A stretch of DNA of 64,000 nucleotides, taken from contig BAAFRX010000003.1 in NCBI GenBank assembly GCA_045866275.1, positions 72,985-136,984 of the forward strand. The letters are read 5' to 3'. Below the pieces are notes generated by a model. The model had not been told where the DNA came from. It ran no database searches and saw only the letters and a program-made list of their open reading frames with translations. A program made the translations under genes and the position numbers. Positions 1 to 7,853 of the stretch are shown piece by piece (position 1 is the first letter of the stretch; each line of letters opens with the position of its first letter). The stretch comes from Sideroxyarcus sp045866275 (GTDB taxonomy: Bacteria > Pseudomonadota > Gammaproteobacteria > Burkholderiales > Gallionellaceae).

Positions 1-1
1 C

Positions 2-892
2 CAGATGGATATCTTCACCATTCGCAAGCTGTGCGACATCGCCGACACGTTCGCCGAAGGCCGGGTGCGTTTCACCATCCGTTCCAACATCGAGTTCATC
101 GTGTCGGACGAGAAGAAAGTCAATCCGCTGATTGCCGAGCTGGAAAAGAACGGCTTCCCGGTCGGCGGCACCGGCAACTCGATCACCATGATCGCCCATA
201 CCCAGGGCTGGCTGCATTGCGATATTCCGGGCACCGATGCGTCGGGCGTGGTGAAGGCGCTGATGGACGAGCTGTATGACGAATTCCGGCGTGAAGAGAT
301 GCCGAACCGCGTGCACCTTTCGACCTCGTGCTGCGAAATCAACTGCGGCGGCCAGGCCGATCTTGCGGTCATCGTGCAGCATACCAAACCGCCCGTCATC
401 AATCACGATCTGGTGGCGAATATCTGCGAGCGTCCCGCCGTGGTCGCGCGTTGTCCGGTGGCGGCCATCCGTCCCGCGATGGTCAACGGCAAGCCTTCGC
501 TCGAGATCGACGAGGCAAAATGCATGTGCTGCGGCGCCTGCTACCCTCCCTGCCCGCCGATGCAGATCAACGATCCGGAGAATTCCAAGCTGGCGATCTG
601 GGTCGGTGGCAAGAATTCCAATGCGCGCGGCAAACCGACTTTCATGAAAATGGTGGCTTCCGGGCTGCCCAACAATGCGCCGCGCTGGCCGGAAGTCGGC
701 GCCGTGGTGAAGAAGATTCTCACTGTGTACAAGGAAGACGCGCGTCCGTGGGAGCGCCTCGCCGACTGGATCGACCGTATCGGCTGGCCGCGCTTCTTCG
801 AGAAGACCGGCTTGCCTTTCACCAAGTACCTGATCGACGACTGGCGCGGTTCCCGCTACAACCTGAACGCTTCGGCGCATATCCGTTTCTGA
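2..892 (+). CDS. dsrB: Reverse dissimilatory sulfite reductase, beta subunit (5' truncated)
   Basis: This is the C-terminal part of the siroheme/[4Fe-4S] subunit that, with DsrA, oxidises sulfane sulfur to sulfite in the cytoplasm. The window edge cuts the 5' end: the frame is open to base 2, and about 295 residues remain of a family usually near 355. Siroheme/cluster cysteines are visible at C109, C110 and C114 (counting from the Met at base 5), with C141 and C150 further on. A ferredoxin insert follows with C173-x2-C176-x2-C179-x3-C183. dsrE starts 16 bases downstream behind a GGAGAGG ribosome site. The oxidative rather than reductive direction is inferred from the dsrEFH and dsrL neighbours. 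dsrA should lie just outside the window. Confidence 0.96.
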   Translation, partial: QMDIFTIRKLCDIADTFAEGRVRFTIRSNIEFIVSDEKKVNPLIAELEKNGFPVGGTGNSITMIAHTQGWLHCDIPGTDASGVVKALMDELYDEFRREEMPNRVHLSTSCCEINCGGQADLAVIVQHTKPPVINHDLVANICERPAVVARCPVAAIRPAMVNGKPSLEIDEAKCMCCGACYPPCPPMQINDPENSKLAIWVGGKNSNARGKPTFMKMVASGLPNNAPRWPEVGAVVKKILTVYKEDARPWERLADWIDRIGWPRFFEKTGLPFTKYLIDDWRGSRYNLNASAHIRF

Positions 893-908
893 TTGAAAAG
901 GAGAGGTA

Positions 909-1268
909 ATGAAGTTCGGAATTGTAGTCAACGAGGGGCCGTACCAGCATCAGGCCAGCGACTCCGCTTACCTCTTTGCCAAGGCGGCGATTGCCAAAGG
1001 GCATGAGGTCTGGCGCGTGTTCTTCTACCACGATGGGGTCAATAATGCGTCCCGGCTCACCGAGCCGCCGCAGGATGACCGCCATATCGTGAACCGCTGG
1101 GGCAAGTTGGCCGAAGAGCACAAGGTCGATCTGGTGGTGTGCGTTGCGGCGGCATTGCGGCGCGGGATCAAGGAAGAGAATCTTGCGCAGGGTTTCCGCA
1201 TCTCGGGTCTGGGGCAGTTGGTCGAGGCCGGCATCAAGTGTGACCGCCTGGTCACCTTCGGCGATTGA
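909..1268 (+). CDS. dsrE: Sulfurtransferase subunit DsrE
   Basis: DsrE is one subunit of the DsrE2F2H2 hexamer, a cytoplasmic sulfur carrier (TusD homologue) that passes persulfide sulfur to DsrC. The 119-residue length fits the family. The presumed active cysteine is C78, in a hydrophobic strand (VDLVVCVAAA), the position used by characterised DsrE. The start is the ATG eight bases after GGAGAGG. dsrF follows after nine bases and dsrH after that, the order diagnostic of oxidative Dsr operons; sulfate reducers generally lack dsrEFH. Confidence 0.96.
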   Translation: MKFGIVVNEGPYQHQASDSAYLFAKAAIAKGHEVWRVFFYHDGVNNASRLTEPPQDDRHIVNRWGKLAEEHKVDLVVCVAAALRRGIKEENLAQGFRISGLGQLVEAGIKCDRLVTFGD

Positions 1269-1277
1269 GGGGGCGAG

Positions 1278-1643
1278 ATGAGCAACGCTAAAAAATTCAT
1301 GTTCGTCAACCGCAAGGCTCCCTACGGCACGATCTACGCCCTCGAATCGCTGGAGGTGGTGTTGATCACCGCCGCTTTCGACCAGGATGTGTCGCTGGCC
1401 TTCCTTGATGACGGCGTCTATCAACTCAAGAAGGGCCAGCAGACCAAGGGCATCGAGACCAAGAATTTTTCTCCTGCCTACCGCGCCTTGGAAGACTACG
1501 ATATTGAAAAGTTGTATGTCGAAAAAGAGGCATTGGCAGCACGCGGATTGAGCGAGGAAGATTTGCTGGTCGATGTGACGGTCCTGAGCCGCGCCGAACT
1601 GGGCGCGTTGATGGATGAACAAGACGTGATCTTGAGTTTCTAG
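1278..1643 (+). CDS. dsrF: Sulfurtransferase subunit DsrF
   Basis: This 121-residue protein is the structural DsrF (TusC-like) subunit of the DsrEFH complex. It carries the family opening (KKFMFVNRKAPYGTIYALESLE). No cysteine is present anywhere in the protein, so it cannot carry persulfide itself; sulfur handling must rest with C78 of DsrE and the cysteines of DsrH. The spacing to dsrE (9 bases) and dsrH (8 bases) indicates co-translation. Confidence 0.95.
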   Translation: MSNAKKFMFVNRKAPYGTIYALESLEVVLITAAFDQDVSLAFLDDGVYQLKKGQQTKGIETKNFSPAYRALEDYDIEKLYVEKEALAARGLSEEDLLVDVTVLSRAELGALMDEQDVILSF

Positions 1644-1651
1644 GGGGATAC

Positions 1652-1948
1652 ATGCTACACATCATCAACAAATCGCCCATGACCAGCGTCGCGCTGGAGA
1701 GTTGCCTGAATACCGCAACTGGCGGCGACATTCTGCTGATTGAGGATGGCGTTTATGCGGCCACGCGCGGGAGCGCGATGGAAGCAAAGGTGCTGGGCGC
1801 GACGGGGAAGTTCAAGATTCATGTTTTGCTGCCCGACCTTGAGGCGCGCGGCCTCGGGGACAGGATCATCGACGGCGTATCGCCGGTGGACTATGCCGGC
1901 TTTGTCGACCTGGCGGCCAATAACAAGAATTGCCAATCCTGGCTTTAA
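1652..1948 (+). CDS. dsrH: Sulfurtransferase subunit DsrH
   Basis: This is the 98-residue third subunit of DsrEFH, related to TusB. It opens MLHIINKSPM, typical of DsrH/TusB, and has cysteine C18 in the first helix (ALESCLN), close to the conserved cysteine of the family. A second cysteine lies near the C-terminus (NCQSWL). It completes the contiguous dsrE-dsrF-dsrH set and is followed by the DsrC substrate protein. Confidence 0.94.
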   Translation: MLHIINKSPMTSVALESCLNTATGGDILLIEDGVYAATRGSAMEAKVLGATGKFKIHVLLPDLEARGLGDRIIDGVSPVDYAGFVDLAANNKNCQSWL

Positions 1949-1976
1949 TCAGCAATACACGTGAGGAGAAAATAGC

Positions 1977-2312
1977 ATGGCAAGCATCGAGGTAAACGGC
2001 AAATCGTACGAAACAGACGAAGAAGGCTATCTGGTCAACCTGGGCGAATGGAATGCCGACGTGGCGAATTACATCGCCAAGACCGAAAGCATCGACATGA
2101 CCGAACAACACTGGGAAGTCATCAATTTCCTGCGCGAGTATTTCGATGAATACCAGATCGCTCCGGCGGTGCGTGTGCTGACCAAGGCGATCGGCAAAAA
2201 ACTGGGCGCGGATAAAGGAAACAGCGAATACCTGTACGGCCTGTTCCCGTACGGTCCCGGCAAGCAGGCGTGCAAGATCGCCGGGCTGCCGAAACCGACC
2301 GGCTGCGTATAA
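1977..2312 (+). CDS. dsrC: Sulfur carrier protein DsrC
   Basis: DsrC is the small protein whose C-terminal arm carries sulfur as a persulfide or trisulfide between DsrEFH, DsrAB and the DsrMKJOP membrane complex. The 111 residues end in the conserved arm (ACKIAGLPKPTGCV), with both redox cysteines present: C99 and the penultimate C110, eleven residues apart. This is full DsrC rather than the TusE type that has only one. A GTGAGGAG ribosome site precedes the ATG. A strong hairpin follows immediately, which could raise dsrC mRNA over the downstream genes. Confidence 0.97.
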   Translation: MASIEVNGKSYETDEEGYLVNLGEWNADVANYIAKTESIDMTEQHWEVINFLREYFDEYQIAPAVRVLTKAIGKKLGADKGNSEYLYGLFPYGPGKQACKIAGLPKPTGCV

Positions 2313-2323
2313 AAAGCAGGATT

Positions 2324-2359
2324 GGGGATCGAGGATTGGACCCTGTCCATCCTCGCCCC
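2324..2359 (+). promoter_or_regulatory. Stem-loop between dsrC and dsrM
   Basis: A long imperfect hairpin lies in the only sizeable gap of the front half of the operon. GGGG pairs with CCCC, CGAGGA with TCCTCG and GGAC with GTCC around a three-base loop, giving 14 pairs interrupted by small bulges. No U-run follows, so it is more likely an mRNA-stabilising or processing element than a simple terminator. It would separate the abundant soluble products (DsrEFHC) from the membrane complex genes. Confidence 0.6.
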
Positions 2360-2398
2360 CGTCCCCGGATGTCCCTTTCAAGCGAATAGACCAAAACG

Positions 2399-3124
2399 AT
2401 GAGCGTACTCTTCGCAATTCTGTTTTATCTTGCGACGCTGTTTTTTGTCGTGGGATTACTCTCGCGTATCGCGATTTATGCGCGGACGCCCGCGCCACTG
2501 AAGATCCCGACAACACCGGCACCGACAACCGGGGGCGGTGTAGTGCTGCGCATGGCGCGCGAAGTCGTGTTCTTTGAAAGCCTGTTCAAGGCCAATCTGT
2601 GGATATGGTCCATGGGCTGGCTGTTCCATGCCAGTCTCGCGCTGGTACTCATGCGCCATCTGCGTTATTTCACCGAACCCGTCTGGGGTTGGGTTGCCCT
2701 GATCCAGCCGTTCGGCCTGTATGCGGGGATCACCATGCTGCTCGGCTTGTGCGGGCTCTGGGTGCGCCGGATTTTTGTCGAACGCATCCGTTACATTTCG
2801 ACGCCGTCCGATCACCTTTGGCTGGTGCTGCTCATCGGTATTGCCGGTTCCGGCTTGCTGATGCAGTTCGTGCTGCATACCGACGTGATTGCGGTGAAGT
2901 CGTTCTTCACCGGCTGGCTCGGGTTCGATATTGGCCAATTGCCTGCGGATCCGGTCTTGCTGCTGCACCTGTCACTGGTCATCGCCTTGCTGGCTTTGTT
3001 CCCGGTCAGCAAGCTGCTGCACGCACCGGGTGTGTTTTTCTCGCCCACCCGCAACCAGACCGACAATCCCCGCGAACACCGGCACTTGAGCGGGTGGGGC
3101 AGCAAAATGGAATCGGAGAATTGA
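2399..3124 (+). CDS. dsrM: Membrane cytochrome b subunit DsrM
   Basis: This is a NarI-like integral membrane di-heme cytochrome b of the DsrMKJOP transmembrane electron-transfer complex, linking DsrC chemistry in the cytoplasm to the quinone pool. The 241 residues contain about five hydrophobic spans with histidines in or near them (for example WLFHASLALVLMRHL, LLLHLSLVIALL). The polar C-terminus faces dsrK, whose start follows one base after the stop. ATG 2399 fits the N-terminal membrane span. Confidence 0.94.
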   Translation: MSVLFAILFYLATLFFVVGLLSRIAIYARTPAPLKIPTTPAPTTGGGVVLRMAREVVFFESLFKANLWIWSMGWLFHASLALVLMRHLRYFTEPVWGWVALIQPFGLYAGITMLLGLCGLWVRRIFVERIRYISTPSDHLWLVLLIGIAGSGLLMQFVLHTDVIAVKSFFTGWLGFDIGQLPADPVLLLHLSLVIALLALFPVSKLLHAPGVFFSPTRNQTDNPREHRHLSGWGSKMESEN

Positions 3125-3125
3125 G

Positions 3126-4658
3126 ATGGCGGACATCACCGCACCGGCCTATCGCACCATCCCCATCATCCCCAAGCTGATTCCCGGCGCGATGGAGGGG
3201 AAGGGGCCGTACACCGCCAATGAAAAGCTGCAGGAGGCGCTCGGTTTCCCGGGGCAACTGGTCGAGGACTGGCATGACAAGGCCATCGCCAAGATGGGCG
3301 AATTGCTGGAGAAGTACCGCTCGGTGCGGGTGTTCATGGATGCCTGTGTGCATTGCGGTGCCTGTTCGGACAAATGCCATTACTTCATCGGCACGGCAGA
3401 TCCGAAGAACATGCCGGTGGCGCGCCAGGATCTGATGCGCAGCGTCTATCGCCGCTATTTCACGCTGCCCGGGAAACTGTTCCCCAAACTGGTTGGCGCG
3501 CGCGATCTGACGCGCGAAGTGCTGGACGAGTGGTACAACTATTTCCATCAGTGCTCCGAATGCCGGCGCTGTTCGGTGTTCTGCCCTTACGGCATCGATA
3601 CCGCCGAGATCACCATGGCGGCGCGGGAAATTCTGGCCGAAGTCGGGATGGGGATGAAATATTCGAACGAGATTATCGGCAAGGTGCACAAGATCGGCAA
3701 CAACCTCGGCCTGCCCGGTCCCGCGCTGACGGATACCATGGAGGGGCTGGAAGAGGATGTGAAGGAAGCGACCGGCATCGACGTGCGTTTCCCGATCGAT
3801 GTCAAGGGCGCTGAAGTGCTGCTGATCACCCCTTCCGCCGACTTCTTTGCCGAGCCGCACATCGACAGCCTGATCGGCTATGCCAAGGTGTTCCACGCGA
3901 CCGGCACCAGCTGGACGCTCTCCTCGATGTCTTCGGAAGCCGCCAACTTCGGCCTGTTCATCGGCAACTACGAGCAACTGCGCAAGGTTGCCTTGCGCAT
4001 TCGCCAGGCCGCCCTGGAGTTGGGCGTCAAGCGCATCGTGGTCGGCGAGTGCGGTCATGCCTGGCGGGTGGCCTACAGTTTCTGGAACACCTTGAGCGGC
4101 GTGGGCGAAGGCGCGGACGAGAATGACCGTTTCGCGCAGATGCTGCAAAAACAACTCGACCACCGCTACCGCCAGCCCACCCACATCTGCGAGTTCACCC
4201 TCGACATGATTGAGCGCGGTGCGCTGTCTTTCGATAAATCGAAAAATGACAAGCACGTCATCACCTTCCACGATTCCTGCAATGTTGCACGCGGTTCGCG
4301 CATGGGCGATCGCCCGGGCGGCCAGTTCGAAATTCCGCGCAGTGTGATCAGGGCGGTGGCAAACAATTTTGTCGAGATGGACCCGCATACCACGCGTGAA
4401 CAGACTTTCTGTTGCGGTGGTGGCGGCGGTCTGCTGACCGATGACTTGATGGATCTGCGGGTCAAGGGCGCGCTGCCGCGCATGGAGGCGCTGCAACAGG
4501 TGGTCGATGATAAGGGCGTCAATTTCCTTGCCCTGATCTGTGCCATCTGTAAGACCCAATTTACCAAGGTCGCGCCCTATTACGGGTTCGATCGCAAGAT
4601 GGTCGGAGGCGTGCATCAACTGGTCAGCAACGCAATCATTCTGGGCGACAAGCGCTAA
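3126..4658 (+). CDS. dsrK: Heterodisulfide reductase-like iron-sulfur subunit DsrK
   Basis: DsrK is the catalytic cytoplasmic subunit of DsrMKJOP, related to HdrD, and is thought to act on the DsrC trisulfide/disulfide. Two [4Fe-4S] motifs are visible at C74-x2-C77-x2-C80-x3-C84 and C143-x2-C146-x2-C149-x3-C153. The C-terminal half has the CCG-type ligands for the special catalytic cluster (DSCNVARG, FCCGGGGG, ICAICKTQF). The 510-residue length and position directly after dsrM match characterised operons. Confidence 0.96.
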   Translation: MADITAPAYRTIPIIPKLIPGAMEGKGPYTANEKLQEALGFPGQLVEDWHDKAIAKMGELLEKYRSVRVFMDACVHCGACSDKCHYFIGTADPKNMPVARQDLMRSVYRRYFTLPGKLFPKLVGARDLTREVLDEWYNYFHQCSECRRCSVFCPYGIDTAEITMAAREILAEVGMGMKYSNEIIGKVHKIGNNLGLPGPALTDTMEGLEEDVKEATGIDVRFPIDVKGAEVLLITPSADFFAEPHIDSLIGYAKVFHATGTSWTLSSMSSEAANFGLFIGNYEQLRKVALRIRQAALELGVKRIVVGECGHAWRVAYSFWNTLSGVGEGADENDRFAQMLQKQLDHRYRQPTHICEFTLDMIERGALSFDKSKNDKHVITFHDSCNVARGSRMGDRPGGQFEIPRSVIRAVANNFVEMDPHTTREQTFCCGGGGGLLTDDLMDLRVKGALPRMEALQQVVDDKGVNFLALICAICKTQFTKVAPYYGFDRKMVGGVHQLVSNAIILGDKR

Positions 4659-4681
4659 ATTCACTGGAGGCAGGAGAAACT

Positions 4682-6652
4682 ATGTCAGCAACAATCGAAA
4701 CCCCGCAAAAGCTCACATTCCGCCGTTACAAGGATGGCGACAGCCGGATTAAACGCTGGAATGAAAAGATCTTCCAGGCGAGCTATTCCTACAAGTGTCC
4801 GACCTACATCCAGTCCACTCCGCCGTGCCAGGGGAGCTGCCCGGCCGGTGAAGACATTCGCGGCTATCTGGCCATCGTGCGCGGCACCGAGAAGCCGCCG
4901 GTCGGTGCGGACGGGAAACCCGCCATGCCGTGGCAGGAATATGCCTGGCGGCGTCTGACCGAGGCCAACCCGTTCCCCTCCGTCATGGGGCGCGTCTGCC
5001 CGGCTCCCTGCGAAAGCGGCTGCAACCGCAACGAAGTGGAAGACCATGTCGGCATCAATTCCGTCGAGCACTTCCTCGGCGAATACGCGATCGCCAATAA
5101 TCTCAAATACAACAAGCCGAATGTTCAGCCCTCCGGCAAAAAGGTTGCCATCATGGGCGGCGGGCCGGCCGGCCTGTCCTGCGCTTACCAGCTTGCCCTG
5201 AAAGGCCATGACGTCACCATTTTCGACGAACACGAACAGCTCGGCGGCATGATGCGCTACGGCATTCCCGGGTTCCGTACCCCGCGCGAAGTGCTGGATG
5301 CGGAAATCCAGCGCATCCTCGATCTCGGGGTAAAAACCCGGTTGAAAACGCGCGTGGGCACCGACATCAGCATGGAGCAGGTGCGCAAGGAATTCGACGC
5401 GGTTTTCCTTGGCATGGGCGCCCAGTCCGGTCGTGCCTTGCCGATCGCGGATGCGGCAGCGCCCAACGTCGTGACCGCGACGGCATTCCTGAAAGCCTTC
5501 AACGAGGGCAGGTTGCAGCACGTGGGCAAGCGCGTGGTGGTCGTCGGCGGCGGCGACACCTCGATCGACGTGGCGACCGTGGCGCGCCGCCTCGGCCATA
5601 TCAAGCACGCCAACCCGACCGATGTGGAAGCCGCAATCGCCGGACACCTGGCGCAGGACGTGGCAACCATCTCTGCCAAGGAAGGGGCCGAAGTGACGCT
5701 GACCTCGGTGTTCCCCGTGGAGAAAATGCAGGCCAACAAGCACGAGATCGAGCAGGCGCAGGCGGAAGGGATCACCATCACCGGCGGGCTGGCGCCTGTC
5801 GGCATCGTGCGCGATGCGAGTGGCCGCGCGACCGCGTTGCGCGTGATCCAGTGCGAGGCCAAGTTTGTCGGCGGCAAGCTGGAAATCAAGAACGTGGAAG
5901 GCAGCGAGCGCGATCTCCCGGCAGACCTGATCGTCTCCGCGATCGGTCAGGCCGTGGATTTTACCGGCCTAGAAGCATTCAACAACGGCAAAGGGGCGGT
6001 CACGGCCGACCGCAACTATGTGGTCAGCGGTCAATCCGGGGTGTTCGCCGGCGGCGACGTGATCCGTCCGCACCTGCTGACGACGGCCATCGGCCACGGC
6101 TCGATCGCCGCGGATGGCATCCACAACTTCCTGCTGGGTATCGATCTGGAAAAACGTCCGAAGATCGATGCCCACCAGTTCGATCTGATGCGCAAGATGG
6201 CGGAGAAGGGGCTTGAGATCAAGGAGACGCACGAACCCCTGCGCGGCACCTGCAACAGCAATGTTGCGGTGCACAACTTCGACAACCGTTCCGACCGCTA
6301 CATCATTCCGCACGACAAGCTGTTCCTCGGGCACTTCGGTTTCACACCGCGCAACAAACGCGGCGTGATCACGCTCAACAAGGAAAGTGCGCTCGGCAAC
6401 TTCGATGATCGCCTGGGCAAGCTGAACGAGACCGAAGCGGTGGCCGAAGCCAAGCGCTGCATGAGTTGCGGCATGTGTTTCGAGTGCGACAACTGCGTAG
6501 TGTATTGCCCGCAGACTGCGGTGTACCGCGTCAAGAAGTCGGAAGCCACGCTGGGACGCTATGTGGCCACCGACTATGACAAGTGCATCGGCTGCCATAT
6601 CTGCGCCGATGTGTGTCCGACCGGTTACATCCAGATGGGCTTGGGTGAATGA
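4682..6652 (+). CDS. dsrL: NAD(P)H:acceptor oxidoreductase DsrL
   Basis: DsrL is a cytoplasmic GltD-like iron-sulfur flavoprotein that partners DsrAB and moves electrons from sulfur oxidation to NAD(P)+. In order, it shows N-terminal cysteine clusters (CPTYIQSTPPCQGSCPAG, CPAPCESGC), an FAD motif (GGGPAGLSC, about residue 157), an NAD(P) motif (VVGGGDTSIDVA, about residue 286), and a C-terminal ferredoxin extension with two [4Fe-4S] motifs (CMSCGMCFECDNC, CIGCHICADVCP). At 656 residues it is full length. Its presence supports an oxidative pathway. A repeat element separates it from dsrJ. Confidence 0.95.
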   Translation: MSATIETPQKLTFRRYKDGDSRIKRWNEKIFQASYSYKCPTYIQSTPPCQGSCPAGEDIRGYLAIVRGTEKPPVGADGKPAMPWQEYAWRRLTEANPFPSVMGRVCPAPCESGCNRNEVEDHVGINSVEHFLGEYAIANNLKYNKPNVQPSGKKVAIMGGGPAGLSCAYQLALKGHDVTIFDEHEQLGGMMRYGIPGFRTPREVLDAEIQRILDLGVKTRLKTRVGTDISMEQVRKEFDAVFLGMGAQSGRALPIADAAAPNVVTATAFLKAFNEGRLQHVGKRVVVVGGGDTSIDVATVARRLGHIKHANPTDVEAAIAGHLAQDVATISAKEGAEVTLTSVFPVEKMQANKHEIEQAQAEGITITGGLAPVGIVRDASGRATALRVIQCEAKFVGGKLEIKNVEGSERDLPADLIVSAIGQAVDFTGLEAFNNGKGAVTADRNYVVSGQSGVFAGGDVIRPHLLTTAIGHGSIAADGIHNFLLGIDLEKRPKIDAHQFDLMRKMAEKGLEIKETHEPLRGTCNSNVAVHNFDNRSDRYIIPHDKLFLGHFGFTPRNKRGVITLNKESALGNFDDRLGKLNETEAVAEAKRCMSCGMCFECDNCVVYCPQTAVYRVKKSEATLGRYVATDYDKCIGCHICADVCPTGYIQMGLGE

Positions 6653-6660
6653 ACATTGAC

Positions 6661-6763
6661 CAGCCACGGATGGACAAGGGATTGCACGGATGAAAAGCGA
6701 AACAGTCTTAATGGGTATCCTGCGGTTTTATCCGTGTTCCATCCGTGTTCATCTGTGGCGGAA
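6661..6763 (+). repeat. CCGTG/CACGG intergenic repeat inside the dsr operon
   Basis: The gap between dsrL and dsrJ is built from short repeats of CACGGAT on one side and ATCCGTG on the other (CCACGGATG and CACGGAT on the left; ATCCGTG twice, then ATCTGTGG on the right), forming a long interrupted inverted repeat. Sequences of this ATCCGTGTTCATC type are widespread dispersed intergenic repeats in proteobacteria. It holds no ORF and would fold into a large hairpin in the dsr transcript. Confidence 0.65.
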
Positions 6764-6768
6764 ATGAA

Positions 6769-7140
6769 ATGATAAAAATTCTCCTGACGATATTATTGTT
6801 CGCCTCTACCGGCGCTTGGGCGGCAGAGTCGTCGGCGCCCAAGCTGGATATCGGCAAGGGTGGGCAGTGCGTGAAAGATACGCAGTGGATGCGCAAGAAC
6901 CACATGCATCTGCTCAAGCACCAGCGCGACGAAGCATTGCGCCGCGGGGTGCGCGACGCAGAGATCAGTCTCAAGAACTGCATCGAGTGTCATGCCAGCG
7001 TGCAGGATGACAGCGTGATCGCGCGCGAGGACAGTTTCTGCGTGGGCTGCCATAAATACGAGGCGGTCAAGCTGGATTGTTTCGAGTGTCACTCCGGTAC
7101 GCGCAAGAGTGCATGGCTGCAGCAAAGGAACGCCAAATGA
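6769..7140 (+). CDS. dsrJ: Periplasmic triheme cytochrome c DsrJ
   Basis: DsrJ is the periplasmic cytochrome of the DsrMKJOP complex. From ATG 6769 the protein is 123 residues: an N-terminal signal or anchor (to about A19), then three CxxCH haem sites at C71-H75 (CIECH), C91-H95 (CVGCH) and C104-H108 (CFECH). C34 is a candidate for the unusual cysteine haem ligand reported for this family, and H45/H47 for histidine ligands. An upstream in-frame ATG at 6745 would add eight residues within the repeat and is less likely. The stop overlaps the dsrO start (ATGA). Confidence 0.93.
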   Translation: MIKILLTILLFASTGAWAAESSAPKLDIGKGGQCVKDTQWMRKNHMHLLKHQRDEALRRGVRDAEISLKNCIECHASVQDDSVIAREDSFCVGCHKYEAVKLDCFECHSGTRKSAWLQQRNAK

Positions 7141-7853
7141 GCGAGATCAATACACAGCGCAGAAACTTCCTGAAGACCTCGGTGGGCGCTGCGGCAGTGG
7201 CAGTGGCCCCCGGCATGCTGCTGTTCGATATTGCCCACGGCAAGGCGGAAGGCGCCAGCAGCAAAGTGCGCTGGGGCATGTTGATCGATACCGCGAAATG
7301 CAAGCCCGGCTGCAATGAATGCGTCACGGCCTGCAATAAGGAAAACGGTTTGTCCGGGGGGATCGCAGCCACCGATTCGCAATGGATACGCAAGATCGAG
7401 CTCAAGGACATCAGCACCGGGCGCGAACTGTCGCTGCCCATGATGTGCCAGCACTGCGAGAATCCGCCCTGCGTCGATGTCTGTCCGACCAATGCCTCGA
7501 TGAAGCGGGCCGACGGCATCGTGCTGGTGGACAAGCACCGCTGCATCGGCTGCCGCTATTGCATGATGGCCTGCCCGTACAAGGCACGCTCCTTTGTGCA
7601 TGAACCGCTGCACGACCAAAATCCGGATGTGCCGCGCGGCAAGGGCACGGTGGAAAGTTGCACTCTGTGTGTGCACCGCATCGACCAGGGTGGGAAACCC
7701 GCCTGCGCCGAAGCCTGCCCGAACAATGTCATCCTCTTTGGCGATCTGAATGATCCTAACAGCGAGATTGCCATGAAATTGCGCACCGTCGCCAGCGTCC
7801 AGATTCGTGCCGATCTGCATCTGAATCCGGGCGTCCGTTACCAGGGGATATAA
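7137..7853 (+). CDS. dsrO: Periplasmic iron-sulfur protein DsrO
   Basis: DsrO is the periplasmic ferredoxin-like subunit that bridges DsrJ and DsrP. The N-terminus carries a twin-arginine signal (RRNFLKTS then a hydrophobic stretch), so it is exported folded with its clusters. Many cysteines in [4Fe-4S] patterns follow: C55/C59/C62/C66, C104/C107/C112/C116, C136/C139/C142/C146 and C175/C178/C190/C194. Length is 238 residues. ATG 7137 overlaps the dsrJ stop, and the dsrP ATG follows immediately after its own stop. Confidence 0.95.
   Translation: MSEINTQRRNFLKTSVGAAAVAVAPGMLLFDIAHGKAEGASSKVRWGMLIDTAKCKPGCNECVTACNKENGLSGGIAATDSQWIRKIELKDISTGRELSLPMMCQHCENPPCVDVCPTNASMKRADGIVLVDKHRCIGCRYCMMACPYKARSFVHEPLHDQNPDVPRGKGTVESCTLCVHRIDQGGKPACAEACPNNVILFGDLNDPNSEIAMKLRTVASVQIRADLHLNPGVRYQGI

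Noticed and set aside
3006..4664. A 552-codon open frame antisense to dsrM/dsrK, His- and Ala-rich
   Set aside because: It lies fully opposite genes with clear domain motifs, shows no domain itself, and its composition is that expected from the reverse complement of GC-rich codons.
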